Source: Sipunculus nudus (Eukaryota; Annelida; Sipuncula; Golfingiida; Sipunculidae). Taken from it: 64,000 nt of DNA. The notes under the pieces were generated by a model. It saw only the letters and a list, made by a program, of their open reading frames with translations, was not told the DNA's origin and made no database searches. Of the stretch, positions 39,401 to 53,200 are shown one piece after another. Position 1 is the first letter of the stretch. Each line of letters starts with the position of its first letter. Made by a program: the position numbers and the translations under genes. The stretch spans positions 16,579,839-16,643,838 of the forward strand of contig CM049316.1 in NCBI GenBank assembly GCA_026874595.1, written 5' to 3'.

Positions 39401-42400
39401 TGAGAGAAATTGCTAGGAGCATTTCTAAGCAATATTAAACAATTTGGCTTTACGCTTTCAGAATAGAAGTTTTTTGTAGCCCTCTGTATGCTTCAGGGAC
39501 CGTTGACCCCCGTACAAAAAGACCAATGCAGGTGGCGCCACCAATACCTCAATTTCAGATATGACTCAAGTGACCAACATTAACATAAAATTTGATGATG
39601 ATAGCTCTAGCCGTTTCTGAGATTGTACTTTCAGCATGCAGATGACTAAGTTCAACTTCCTGTAACTCGGTTAAAAATCACTGAACTGGAACCATTAGAA
39701 CAAACTTGAGAGAGATTGTTAGAACAAACCTGAGAGAGATTGTTCTAAGGAACATTTCAGTGAAATATTGGAAAATTTGCCTCGACAATTTAAGAGAAGA
39801 AGATTTTTAAAAGTTTTTTTGAGCTTTTCCTCTATAAAATCTAAATTAATGCAGATACCCAAAAAATTAGCTTTAGGGCACCACGTTTCACACGTGACTA
39901 ATTCTTACATGTAATTTGGAGCTGCTAGCTCTGACGGATTCGGACTTACAGCCATGGACGGCAGACAGCCAGCCATGGACAACGGATGGTGGCTGGACGC
40001 CACCACACCATCGCATAAGCTCACAGGTTTGCTAAAAAATTTAATAAAATTACATTTACTTTCATAAATATATTTGTTGTTCCTTTTATTAGTAATTAAA
40101 GATCTTGTTTTATATCAGAAGGTTCAAACTGGAAACAAATAACGTTTATTCAAAGGCATAATTTTAAAGATTAATTTTGAAGAGACACATTTTTTGGTAA
40201 TAAAAGTCTTAACTTTTTGAGACTGTGCTTTCTCAAAATCTTGAAACCTAAACTAAATAAGCGTATACATTCTGTTTAGTACTTTACCTCCTCTCTTTCT
40301 GACGATCTTCTGTACACTCTGGCTCCACCTGCTGGACTGCTGTGCTGTCTCTGCGTGGAGGTTTGTTCAGGAATCTGATTTGGTTCTGAAACAGCTCTTG
40401 TCGCCCTTTTAATCTTCATATAACACATTATACAAATGTCTACATCAATTGGGTTGCGGAATGTGCAGTGGCTACACTCGATGCCAAGGACTTCATTGGT
40501 AACTTCTGCAATTGTGTCATTTAAATTTTCACACATCTCACACTGAAGTGTGGTCCATGGATTGCTATATGTACAATGTTTACAACACCACGTAGAAACA
40601 TCTTGCAAATCATCAATTATGGCTGCTGCCATTGCTGCACCCTCACCTTCAGGCCTGTCTTCTGGCTGTGTCTTTTTATTCCAAGTCAAATCTTCTTGAT
40701 CTTTGATAACTGTCTCTTCACCAACACTAAAAGCATTTCCAACATTTGAAACTTTAGCTGTGTCCAAAAAACCCACGGAATTGGCATAAGTCCCGTCATT
40801 GCACTTTAAACATATTGGGGAACGTTTATCGTTGGAGAATTTGCAAAACCTGCAAGTCCATTCTTGCTTCTCAAGGTCCTCCTCAAATGCTGTGTTAGCT
40901 TTCAAATCTACACCTATAATTAGACTAGAAGAGGAGTTTTTGGACTGCAAGGATGACTCGCTGTTGCTACCTTGGTTGCTAGGGGTTGCGGATTTTGATA
41001 TATTCACACATGTCATATCAGACTGCTGTACCAGCTGAAGCTGCAGATCTCCACTGTTCCTAAACTCATTTTGTGAGGATATTTCATCTTTTTCTTTTTC
41101 AAAAGTACCTTTATTGTCTAAGACACTTTGGCTTGCTATAGCTGCTGGTTTAAATACTGGATGCTGAACTTTTGTGGATGATTCTGATGTGCTCTGTCCT
41201 ATAACTGGTGGCTCTGCCAATGAAGTCTTGGAAACCAGAGGCATTATAGGATATGCAGCTTGATGTTGCAGGAAACTGTCTTTACTTACAGTTATACTGT
41301 TGGCACTGCTTTCATAAGTGTAAGGCAAAACTGTTTTTGGTCCTGTGGGAGATACAGAATTTTCCCTGGAAGCTGAAGCCAGGATTTCTGATTCCAACTG
41401 CCAATTGGAATGATTGACCTGTGGAATATTAATACCAACATTCTGACTAACTCCTCGATTTTCATTGGTCTTCTGAAGCTTCTGCATCAGTTTGAGTTTG
41501 ATCAAATCCAAGAGTTTGAGTATTTCAATTTTTCTTTGATTCAGCAGTTGGTAATTTTTACTTTGTAAAAAGTCCACATCTCTCACAATTATGTTTCCAA
41601 TTTCTTTTTCAATTGCTGTCAGTTCTTGTCCAAGCATCCCAAACTGACTGGTAAAATCTGTTTCATCGCTGACTGACTGTGAGGACTTAGACATCTCTTC
41701 AGCTGCCATCACACTCCCATGCTACAATTGGGAAAACAAGAATAATTGAAATACAATATACTCTACAAATGTACAATATACTGCAGTAGTTAATGCTGCC
41801 ACTCTAGGAAGCAAGTGACCAATGGGTCAAGGCACTCAACTGAATTTGACTAAGAAGATAAATTTTACATACTAGGAGGAACATAACACTTATATTAATA
41901 TGAGTTAGTCTTGAAGAGTGACAAAAGGTTTCTAATGTACAAAGGTATTTGCTTCATTCCTCAAAGCAATGAAGTTACATTGACCTAGTTTCAGATATGA
42001 TAATAGATTTTGCCCCTAACAAATTGCATGTAAAATTTCAGGTCTAAAACTATAATTTTTGCATTTGTGCCCTGTTAATGGACATTCAGGCTGACAAATG
42101 GATGAGTGACAGATATTGGGGTTCACTATAGCTCAAATGATTTACAGTTAGCAGACAGTGAGTTTGAGACATGGCAGCTGCTATTTGCAGGTTGGGGTGA
42201 TTCTTGTGTAGGCCTAGCTTATGGGTAGATTGTGACCCCCAAACCCATCACCACCACATTTACCCCCTTATCTGCCCCATTTGTGTGTTTACATTAACAA
42301 AGTCTTGTATAAATTTCAAAACTGCTTTTTATATCAATAAAATAATTTGATTCAGAGAATGAGTTGCACCAATATAAATTGAATGAACAGCAGATAACAC

Positions 42401-45400
42401 TGATATACTACCTAAGTAGTAAGTACTGCTGTTAATAACAATTAACCTAACCACCACAGCCTTTATGCTACGCCCATTTGACCGTATTATGCTTATAAGC
42501 CTCAAAAAAGCTCCACCACATAAGGCTTTCCATGCCTATGGTTGCAAGAGCTGTTAATAAGACTATACTGTTTCCTTTGTATAAAAAATATCCGGGAAAA
42601 CATGCTGACAAAGGAGCTGGTACAGACTACATCTGTTCTGTTTGGGAGAGTAGCCCAATTTATGCAAATTTAGTACTTGTCAGGTGAATTACTGTTTACA
42701 TTGCCAACTCTAACTTGATTGGTTACTCCCAACTGCTCAGCTCAAGATTATTCAGTATATATTTATGCAATTAAGGAAACATAGAGTTCATGCACATGGT
42801 TAGGTTAATTATTATAATTAGAAAGGACCCTGTCCCTAATACAGTAGAGCATCATTTATCTGAAAACCTCAGGGCACAAGCTTTTTGTTCGGATAAATGA
42901 TCATTCAGATACACAATTTTTCATGAGACTGCACTGGGACTCAGTGTGATTACCACTGCTTCAAAATAACGAAGTCAGCACATAATGAATGTTTGACAAT
43001 ATATTTTAACATTTTGATCAATTTAATTAATTTATCATTTGGAACACATCAAATCTGTTATTGGTGAACAGCCATTCCCTGGAATCAATCAGAATCTACC
43101 TGCATCATGTCACTGTGACTGCTGGAAAACTTGATTGACCATCCATGAGCAAGAAAGTGCTGCCATCTATCGGCAGATAGATTAACTTTCGGAACCCTTT
43201 AAACATGTACTTTTATTTTTACTGAAATTTCTGGGGAGAGGACTGGGAGAATGCAGAAGCAAACAAGATTTATATACACAATTGTATTTCAAAATATATG
43301 AATTAATAAGTACATTATCATTGCTTCACTTTATGTTTTAATCTGCTGTGAAATCTAAGGCTTAAATTATTAATGTCTACATTATCTGCAGCAAATGTAA
43401 CAACTCTTGACAACTCTCGAAATGAAGATCAAAGCTATACTTAAAAGCTGATTAAAGCTGAACTAAGGACTACACAGTCCTGCTGAGTAGGCTTTTTCAC
43501 ACCTACAACCTGCAATTGTGTACTTAGTTATTGTCTGATGTAACATTTTGTTTGCACAGGCCAATTACCCCAACCTCTGCATTCTGATTAAAGTGAGCCG
43601 AGGACAACATGGACCGGCGTGATTTTCTCACATAAAGCCTGTGCTTGGGCAAGACGTATTACCACTGATCTCAGCTACATTTATTTTGAATGAGACAATC
43701 ATTTTTTACCATTTTTTTTTTTTAAATCTGTTATTGGAGGTAACTGCCTCCATTTCTTAATGCTGGCTTAACTAAGTGTATGTACATCTGCAGAATTCCA
43801 ATCTGATTTCAGACTCACACAAAGGGCAGTATCACATGCTTCCTCTCATTTTATATCCTTGTGTTAACCATGCCCGGTAACTACTGCACCTGCAGGACCT
43901 GGGTGTAATCAACCCCATTTTTGGGTCATACCACTGAGGTATCCCCCAAAAGTGCACTCGATTGGGAGTTAAACACAGCCATTGGGCACAGTCTTGCCAT
44001 TGAGCCTGTAGCGGGCTAACCAAGGGTGGGGGCTGACTGTAAAAATCTCAAAGCTTAGGCTGAAATTCGAACTCACAATCTCCTGGCCTTGAGTCCTGTG
44101 CTCTACCCCTGAGCCACAGTAGCTGGTGATAATATGTTTTTTAAATTAATAGTAAATAAATATGATAATTTAATCATGCATTAACATGTTAATTTATTTA
44201 CGATTATATAACTTATTTACTGAGACAGTGAATACCTGGAGAGAAGCTTGTGGTGTGGGCAAGGCACTGCTACCTCCACTGGCTGCCAGTATAGAGAGAT
44301 GTGGTAGATAAGGGGTCTGGGTTGTGTGGGTACTTGGAAGGATAGGCCCAACATGATAAGGAACCTATAGAATTAAGGTAAGGTATTTAAGGTATAATCT
44401 CTGGCAAAAATATCTGACTTAAAAATCCCTCCACAAATGGTTTAAAATTTATATTAGAAACCACAAAGTTTATTTCATTTAAAACACAATTACAAATGTT
44501 ACTCCAGTACAAATAACATATAAAAGTATATTTATATATAAACTGTTTCTTAAACTTTTCATTCATTCTGAATATTTTAAATTTAATCAATACTTTTCAT
44601 TTGCTAATCATTAATGCTTCTCTCACCCATAAATATAATATTAAATAATAAATTTTCACAGATAATTCAATTTAAAATAGGCATTAATGATGAGAAAACA
44701 AAAGTGCAGCCAAGGAATTAATTGTAAGTAATAAAGTTCAATGGCATATAAAAGCACATTGACAATATTTATGCTCAATTTCTTTTTTCAGAAATCATCT
44801 GCCACCTTCATCAGCTACAAATATTCCCTGTGGTCCTGAGGCTGGTGAGAGACTGAGGTTACACTCTATTTCTAATAATAATCACATATTTCTAACACAC
44901 TCACCTGAAGGCAGGACTGTTGTGATTGCACTGATGTCAGATTACTTGTGCTTGGTCTGGAATAAGATTATGACATGACAAATATTATGCAAAATAATAC
45001 CTGCAAGTAACTTTTTTGCAATTTATGATATGGTTCAAAGAATTTATACCTAGCAGACAACTAGTAATTTCTGTGTAAAAATGTCCTTTTGTTAAGTCAA
45101 ATCATTTTTGAAACAATCAACTTCAAGTACTTATAAGCTAATCAAAGGCAAATTTGTCCTCTTTCAGGAAACAGTGATTAATTTATATCTCAGCAAAGGA
45201 TGACTGGCAAAACTAATGAACCTATTATCTGTTTGCAGGGATCAGAAATAAAATATTACTAACAGCAAGAGACTTGGCTGCATTCAATGTTATAACTTGA
45301 AATCTTAAATAAAACCTTTCTTTAGGGATCAGCTCTTAAATGTTTTTTTATGCAAAATATATTTATTTCTGGAAAGAGACTAGCACTTAAACACTCTCAT

Positions 45401-48400
45401 GACTGAAGATCGTAAACAAATAAAATCTCTTAGCTGGGATCAGCTCTTAAATATTTATAAGGAGAGGGATCAGCACTTTATTAATTTTTCAAGAAAGGAT
45501 GACTGACCGTTGAACCAATGTTGTAGGTGCATGCTGCGATACTGGCAAGACCAGAAGCTGGTGTTGCTGTCCTGGGTTGTTGCTGTGCAGGATACTGAAG
45601 CAGCTCTGACATGCAGCTACATAACCACAGGAGACACACAGCACAGCCGCTGGTCCCTTACACACTACACAAGGAAAACTGGCAGCAGCTGGAAAAACAA
45701 AGTTTGTGTTCAGCAGAATTTGTTGCAACTAAAATTATTATACCTCCGTCAGGTGGTACAGGTATTATATTCTTTTCTTGCTCTCTCTGTTAGTAACTTT
45801 ATGAAATTTTTTGGATTGTTAGCCTAAAACCCATACAACAAACTATTAAACTTTGGAAGCCATCTGAATTAAGGAAAACTAGATGTGGTCAGACAATGGT
45901 CCTCAGAGGGCCCTGCATTTCTGATAGTGACAGACTAGTTTACATATGGGTGAAAAGTTTTGGTTAAAGTTGAAAATTATGACATACAAAACCCCCCCAT
46001 TCCCTCCCTGTGAATGGTGGTTTTGTTAGTAAACTGTTGTGAGCTTTTCTGTATTAAGGAGAATTTTCTCTGTTAAAGTTCATCGCCTTCTCCAGGTCGT
46101 CTACACAGTCCTCTTCAGTTCCCGTGACTACCTTTCCAAAACTGTCTTCACTCCAGTGATGTTTCTTCTCATTCCCGCTGCTTCTAGGATGGTATCCCCT
46201 CCCCAAAGTTTATCTGCATTATTCTCCATTATTCTTATACAGAAACAGCTCACATTTATGTTTACGTAATAAACCCCCCCCCCCCCCCCATTCCCTCCAT
46301 GAGTTGTTAGTAAACTGTTGTGAGCTTTTCTGTATTACAAACAGCTCTCCCTCCCAGTTTTCTTCCGTACACCATCAAAAAAGTGATTACAGGGAACAGA
46401 AGTGTGACCTAGATACACAAGAGTGAGGTGGGATGAGCGATAATGGGCCAAAGAAGGGAAAAATTTTGTTTGGCTTACTCTGGAGTTGAACTTTAACAGA
46501 GAAAATTCTCCTTAATACAGATACAGCTCACAATTATGTTTATGTAATAAAAACAGGTTTTTATCCATATGCATAAGCGAAAAAATCCTACTGGTACATA
46601 TAATATTAAAGAAGATATGTCTGAAATAATGTGTGAAATAGAAAATCACTGATTGTGATCTGTTGGCCATATTTGATTTTGAGCAAGTCTGAAGCCCTCA
46701 AAGGAACCAATGATCCCTGTGAATTTGAGAAATTTCAAGCATGTTCTTATTGAGATAGATCAGGTGTGAAAGAAAATTAAAGATTGTGCTCTGGTGGTCA
46801 TATTGGAATTCCAACAGGTATGCCAACTGATAGAGATGGAGCCCTTATAGATACCAATTACCTCTCTGTAAATGAGAAAGATCAAGCATGTTCTTGTTGA
46901 GATATCGTGCTTAAAAGAAAATCCCCAATTGTGCTCTGGCAGCCATATTGGAATTCCGACAGGTGTGTAATTCAATAGGGATTGAGTCTGCATAGGCACC
47001 AATGTGAATTTGGGAAAGCTGAAGTATGTTGTTTTTGAGTTCTCGTGCTCGACAGAAAATCAGCGACTGGGCTGTGGTGGCCATATTGGAATTCCAACAA
47101 GTCTGTAATTCGATAGGTCTGGAGCCATCATAGGAAATTATCATCCCTGTGAATTTGGGAAAGCTGCAGTATGTTGCTGATGAGTTATCGCGTGCGAAAG
47201 AAAATCAGCAATTGGGCTGTGGTGGTATTTTAATAGGTGTGGAGCCGTTTTAGGTACCAATCATCTCTGTGAATTTGAGAAAGCTGCAAAATGTTTTCGT
47301 TATCATGCTCGAAAGAAAGTGTCACTGATGGAAGGACGGAGCAGCCCTCGGTTAGTATTATCTTAGAGATGAATGTTCTCAGTATATCTTTGTACCGTTG
47401 ATATTCTGTGAACCTAACATTTTGCATTCCAGTTACCCCAGTAATACTCCATTTTTCTTTTGTACTAAACACCTTTAATTAATCCAATTAAGCAGACATC
47501 AGCACTAACATGTTAAATATGAATATTATTTATGTTATGACTTTTTAGTTGCAATGTACTATTAAATCATTAGGATTAAACCCTTATTTAACAAAGAAAA
47601 TGACTTACTATTCTTTGAAAAAGATAAAACTAGTACCTAGAGGGTTGGGTGGTACCATGGTCTGGCCTTCACGGTACATCTGTCCTGTTGATGCTGATGG
47701 TACCCTGTAAGCTCCATGGTATACAAGCTCTGATGAAGCCGGTACTGTATACGGTACCCCAACATCACTGTGGTACATCTGCTGTGGGGAGACAGGTTGT
47801 ACCCTAGACGGTACCCCTGCAGGTGTAACACCATGGTACATTTGCTTTGGAGAGACTGGTGGTATCTTCAATGGTAGCTCTGCAGTTTTAACGCCCACAT
47901 GCATTTGCCCTTGACAGACTTGTGGTATCCCAAATGGTACCCCAGCAGTTTTTCCATGGTATGTCTGCTCTGGGGAGATAAGTGGTTCCCTAGATGGCAA
48001 CACAGTTTTGCCAACATGGTACATCTGGTTGGGATTAACAGATGGTATTGTAGATGGTACCCCTATTCTGCCACAATGGTACATTTGCTCTGGAGAGACT
48101 GGCAATACTGTTGATTGTACCTTAGCTGTTTCAACATGGTACATCTGTTCTGTGGAGATAGGAGGTACCTTAGATGGTACCTTAAGGGTGTCAACATGGT
48201 ACATCTGTTCTGTGGAGATAGGGGGTACCTTAGATGGTACCTTAGGGGTGTCACCATGGTACATCGGGGACACAGGGGGTACCCTGGGTTCCACTTCAGC
48301 TGGGTCAAAAGTGTACATCAGCCCTGGGGATGCTGTTGGCTTCTTTACTGAAGTCTTGGATGCTCCATGGTATTTTTCCTCAGGATGTAATGTTGTCCCC

Positions 48401-50185
48401 TTGTGTGGTGATGGCATTGTGTAACCACTGTACTGATTTTCTGTCTTTGCCAGTGATACCCGTGGTGCTGGTTCCTGGTACCCCTGACCTGACAGTGAAG
48501 TTGGTTCCTCCAGGCTGTCCTCAGGGTCCACCTGGGGTGATAGCTTCCTCGAAGGCTCGGCAGATACATCACCTACTTCAATCTAAAATTCAAATATCAT
48601 GTATGTTTTTTATATGTCTTAATTTATTTATATACATTTCAATATGATCTGACAACTGCATACACAAGTAATTAATATTGAGATATCAGCAAAATAAAAT
48701 GCACTTTTGTGATACACAGACAAAGCATATTTCTCATTTTCAACAAGCTTTGAAATATATATTTTTGAAGCAACCAGAAACACTATCCTGAAAACAGACA
48801 ATTGGGGAAAATAGTACTAAGAAAACTTACGATTAAAATATTTGAAGAAATGACAAAAAAGGAGTCTTCACTTTGAAAGAGTGCATTTTTAAAAACAGGC
48901 AAGCACGGTTAGTACCTGATGTTTCACATCTAAATATAAGAAAACTCAAATAATACAATCAGCCCTAGCTGACTGACACCTTTCCTGACATTAACTACAT
49001 GGATGAACAAAGACTAGATACTCATTTATTATTTCAAAACATAATCTTCTCATATCTGTAGTTCAGTACACTTGTAATCAAGAACCTACTGTGGGAAAGT
49101 GAGATCAGAATCAATTTTACAAAAGCTCAGTTGAGTTTACCTGTTTTTCTGAGTTGCTGGTAGGGGGCAGCACCAAGTTTTCCAGACTTGTTGCACTCAC
49201 AACAGATGTTTCACCTTTCAGGTCAAATAACGAATTCCCCAAAATGATACCTGGTGAACTGTAAAAGAAGGAGGAAAAGAAAGCTGTCAATCATTCAATT
49301 GTGAGAAATCTTGAATAACCATATGGTAAATTTAAACAATTTTTAAACGTCCACCAGGTAGTTAGATACTGTTTCATCCTTGGTTAGTTAATTGGTTTGT
49401 CCACAATGAGTAAGAAACATGAGATTGTTTCCCCACAAGAATCAAGGTCATGCATTCACTTAGCTTGTGGCCTTCATTCAGGAAAATGAATAATCTCATT
49501 TTATGTTCATCTGTTCATTGTGTATGACATACCTGAAAGTGGTTTTGATGGCTTTTAATAAAACAATGGTGAGACTTGAGATGAAAAACTAAAATGCTTA
49601 TACAATTTTAAATATGTTGTGGATAAATATCTGGCATTGCTGGTGGTACACCTTCTTTCTGCAGTGTATAGTTTGCAATCTGTGAATCGATGTGAAACTG
49701 TGTATGCCATTACTCACATGTTTTGGTAGTTGGCACAGTCTGTAATACGGTTGGAATTAGGATGTGTCTTGTTCTGGAAATCCCTCAACTCTGTATGAGC
49801 TAGTATCAGCTCTGCTGTCACTATAGCAACCATCTCACGATTAGGTTCATAATCTTCTGGGTAGAAGATTCCTTCTGACGTCTCCACTGAGTATCCTAAC
49901 AGCTTTAAAACTTCCTTGGCACCCTGAATAACATACACCAATAGTGATCATATAAAATCCTTGCTATGATAGGATTTATAAGAACACCAAACTTCTTGTC
50001 CATATCTATAAAATGTTTGAATAAAAAATATATAGTTCTGTTCTATCTCCTGTTTCATATTTACAAATTTCACAGTTTCACTTGATTTAAACTGATCAAC
50101 TAACAGAAAATTTTAGCTCCTTAAATTATAGAATTGTGTCCACTAAGAATTCAAGGCAGAGTGTGACAACCAAAACACTTGCTTT

Positions 50186-50224
<39 letters not shown>

Positions 50225-53200
50225 CATATACCTGAAAAATCATTCATCCAAAATTGAAATTTGAAATATTCACAACACATTGAACTAACTTTCAGGTTCC
50301 TATGGTCCTCTTACTTGAAAGGCCATTCAATATAAAGTAGAAAATCTGTCTGCCCCAAAACGGCAGCACATGTAAGGTCATGGCAGGTCATTTGAGTTCA
50401 TGGTGCCCACATAATGATAGTCAGTACCAAATGATTCTGATTTTCCAGAGCCAATTAGCAATAATTTCAAATTTTCAATTTTACATGACAAACTGATTAT
50501 ATTGATGGAAAAGTTAATAACCTTACAAAATGCTGTTGCCAAGGTTTATTTTGGAGTAGCTTCAGTAATTTGTGCCTGTCAGTGTCTGGTAAAGCCTTGT
50601 GCTTGGCAATCATGGTGAATTATGCTGAATCCTTTATACAATCAAGTGACCCATGGGTCATGGTGCTCAGCCAACTGACATGTTGACAATATAACCTTGC
50701 ACAGGCAACTAATTAAGAAAATGTACGTGGCATCATCGTTCAGGCATATTAGCTTAAGTTCATCAAGACCCTTAAACACGCCAAATTTGATGACAATCCA
50801 TCCAGCCATTCTTGAGAAAACTGTCAATTTATGTGTATTTGCATTATTTTCTTGGGTGCTCAAACATGCCAAGTAACTTGCAGAGTACAGGTTACAGTGA
50901 CCTAATGTCAAGTTTCTGAGAACTTTTGAGGAACTCTCATGATGTCAAATCAGAAGATTCATGGACCTCAATGGATGTGAAGTTAGAAGATTCTATGACC
51001 ATTGGTCACCAATTGTGCCCTGTTAATGGACTACAGCATCTTTAAAGGTCTCAAAAATAGAAAAAAATAATGTGATAATATTCAAAAAAGATCCAGGTGG
51101 CGCCACCAGTCTTCAGGAACTGATGAAAAAATTGCATGATCAATATGCATGCAAAGAATCAGGGTGATCAATGTGTTAGTTGTTCAGATACTTGAGCTTT
51201 TGTATCAAACTTTCCATTATTCTGGGGGTACTTCTGAGCCCCATACCTTTAAGGATATAAGTAACAGAGACCCAATTTCAGGTTTACTAGGAGACTTAAG
51301 GGGTTAACCCACCAAGACCATCACACTTCTTGACACAGGGGGACATGAGCTGACACATAAATCAGACGACACACACCAACACTTGGGTTGTGTCGGTTAG
51401 CGTCGACTTGCATGTCAGGAAGTGTGTCATGCAGCCAAAGTAACAAACCTATTGACCAACACTGAACTTTTGGGATAAACGATGCTTTACTGTATCATTC
51501 ACATATTGCCAAACATCCAATAAAAAAACTTGCATAAACTTCAACATGTAAACATCAAAGGAAATTACCCTTGTGCAGGCAACTTTCTCTTTGTAGACTT
51601 TGTTAGAGAATTTGATGAGTCGCCACAGGGATGGTCTCTCTTCTTGGGGCCGCAGTAAGTTGATGCCATAACGCGATAGGATGGAGAGTGTTGTTGTCAA
51701 GGAGACTGGGAAGCTGGGATTCTGTATTAAACAGAAAACATTGTTTTCTTTACAAAACCATATTATTAATTGTCAGACAATAAACAATATAAAATGCCAA
51801 GAATCTTCAACCCAAGTCAGAATTTGATCTGCCCAAATGTGACTGAGATTAGTTCACCTACTCCAAATAGGAGTTTCCTCCAGTCAGAATCTGAACAAAT
51901 ACTTGAGTTTGACCAATTAGTGTTTGGACCAAGGTTTCCCTATTTTCTTTCTCTTTTTTTTTTATTCAAATTTATCATTTCTCTTTAGAGCTCATTTAAA
52001 CACTAACTCTCCTGGCATAATTACTTATAATTCTAACACAGTGGCTTTATGGTGCAATTGTTCTATGATGCCTTCCATGACCAATGTGATAATGTAATCA
52101 CAGGTTTCAATTTCAAACTTGGATGCACAATGGGAAACTCTGCTCTCAATGGTCTGTACATTCTTGGCTCTTTCTAACCTCTTGGTGGTGAAACCCAGTA
52201 AACCGGTCTATAGCAAGCAGTGGTTAAGTGGAAGAAATTGAATTAACAATGCAGCATACAACCAGTGCTTACATCACAGAGAATAAAACATGATAACTGC
52301 AGTTACTATAGTATTTCTTATAATATGGCTATACATGTAAATGTCAGGTCAAACATTAAACACACTATGGGGGTTCTAACCTTGATATCCCATTTCTTAT
52401 ATTTTAATTATAAATATATATTTTATTTTATATTACACTAATACAATACAAACTTACACTTGCATTCCATCTGATAATAGCACTCAGGTCACAGCGCTGA
52501 AACTTGACAGCTATAGGCAGGTCTAGTTTCTTCCATCGTTCGACCAGATGGGTGTGATCTGTGTGTCCCTGCAGCAGGGCCTGTGTCAGCTCGATGTGTA
52601 TCAGCCGGGCTTCCTGAGGCTCCTGCTCAAACAAAATGCAAACTTTCAGAAGTCAGGGCTTTCAGACAAGCGGAGATTGCTTCTTTGACACCCTAAATCT
52701 AACTTGGTGCAAGGTGTCTGAGTTTTGGATAAGATACATGCATTTAATTCTGTAGGTCTGAGAGGATCAAAGCTGGCTCTTGTAGGAGTCAGTGACAACA
52801 AAGCATCCATTTGCATAAAAGCTGGGCTTACATTCACTTGCTCTTACTTGTCACTAAAATCAGTGATATGATAATGACATTAAATTGATTCAATTTACAT
52901 AACCCTTTGACACAGATTCCCTCTAATTGTTGCATCAAACTGACCTCTGGCATTACAACCAGATTACTGGCGCCAGAGTGTCTTTACATCTAAGTCTGAG
53001 GAACGCATTATAAGGCCTTATGAAGATGCAAATATTTTCATAACTGCTGGCAACGCTTCATGGCCTAGAGGTACACTATCAATCAACATAAACCAGACCA
53101 TTTTTTATTTACTATCTAATAATACCAAACATGAGTGAGAATTGTTCCGTTTTAACCCAGCACATTGGTAAACCCCTCAGCATGTTTGTTGAATTTATGA

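Noticed and set aside
40799-41038. Plus-strand frame inside exon 10
   Set aside because: Antisense shadow of the NZF exon.
47899-48424. Plus-strand open frames rich in MVHL and WYI repeats
   Set aside because: They are antisense shadows of the exon 6 repeat. The minus frame is in phase with exons 5 and 7.
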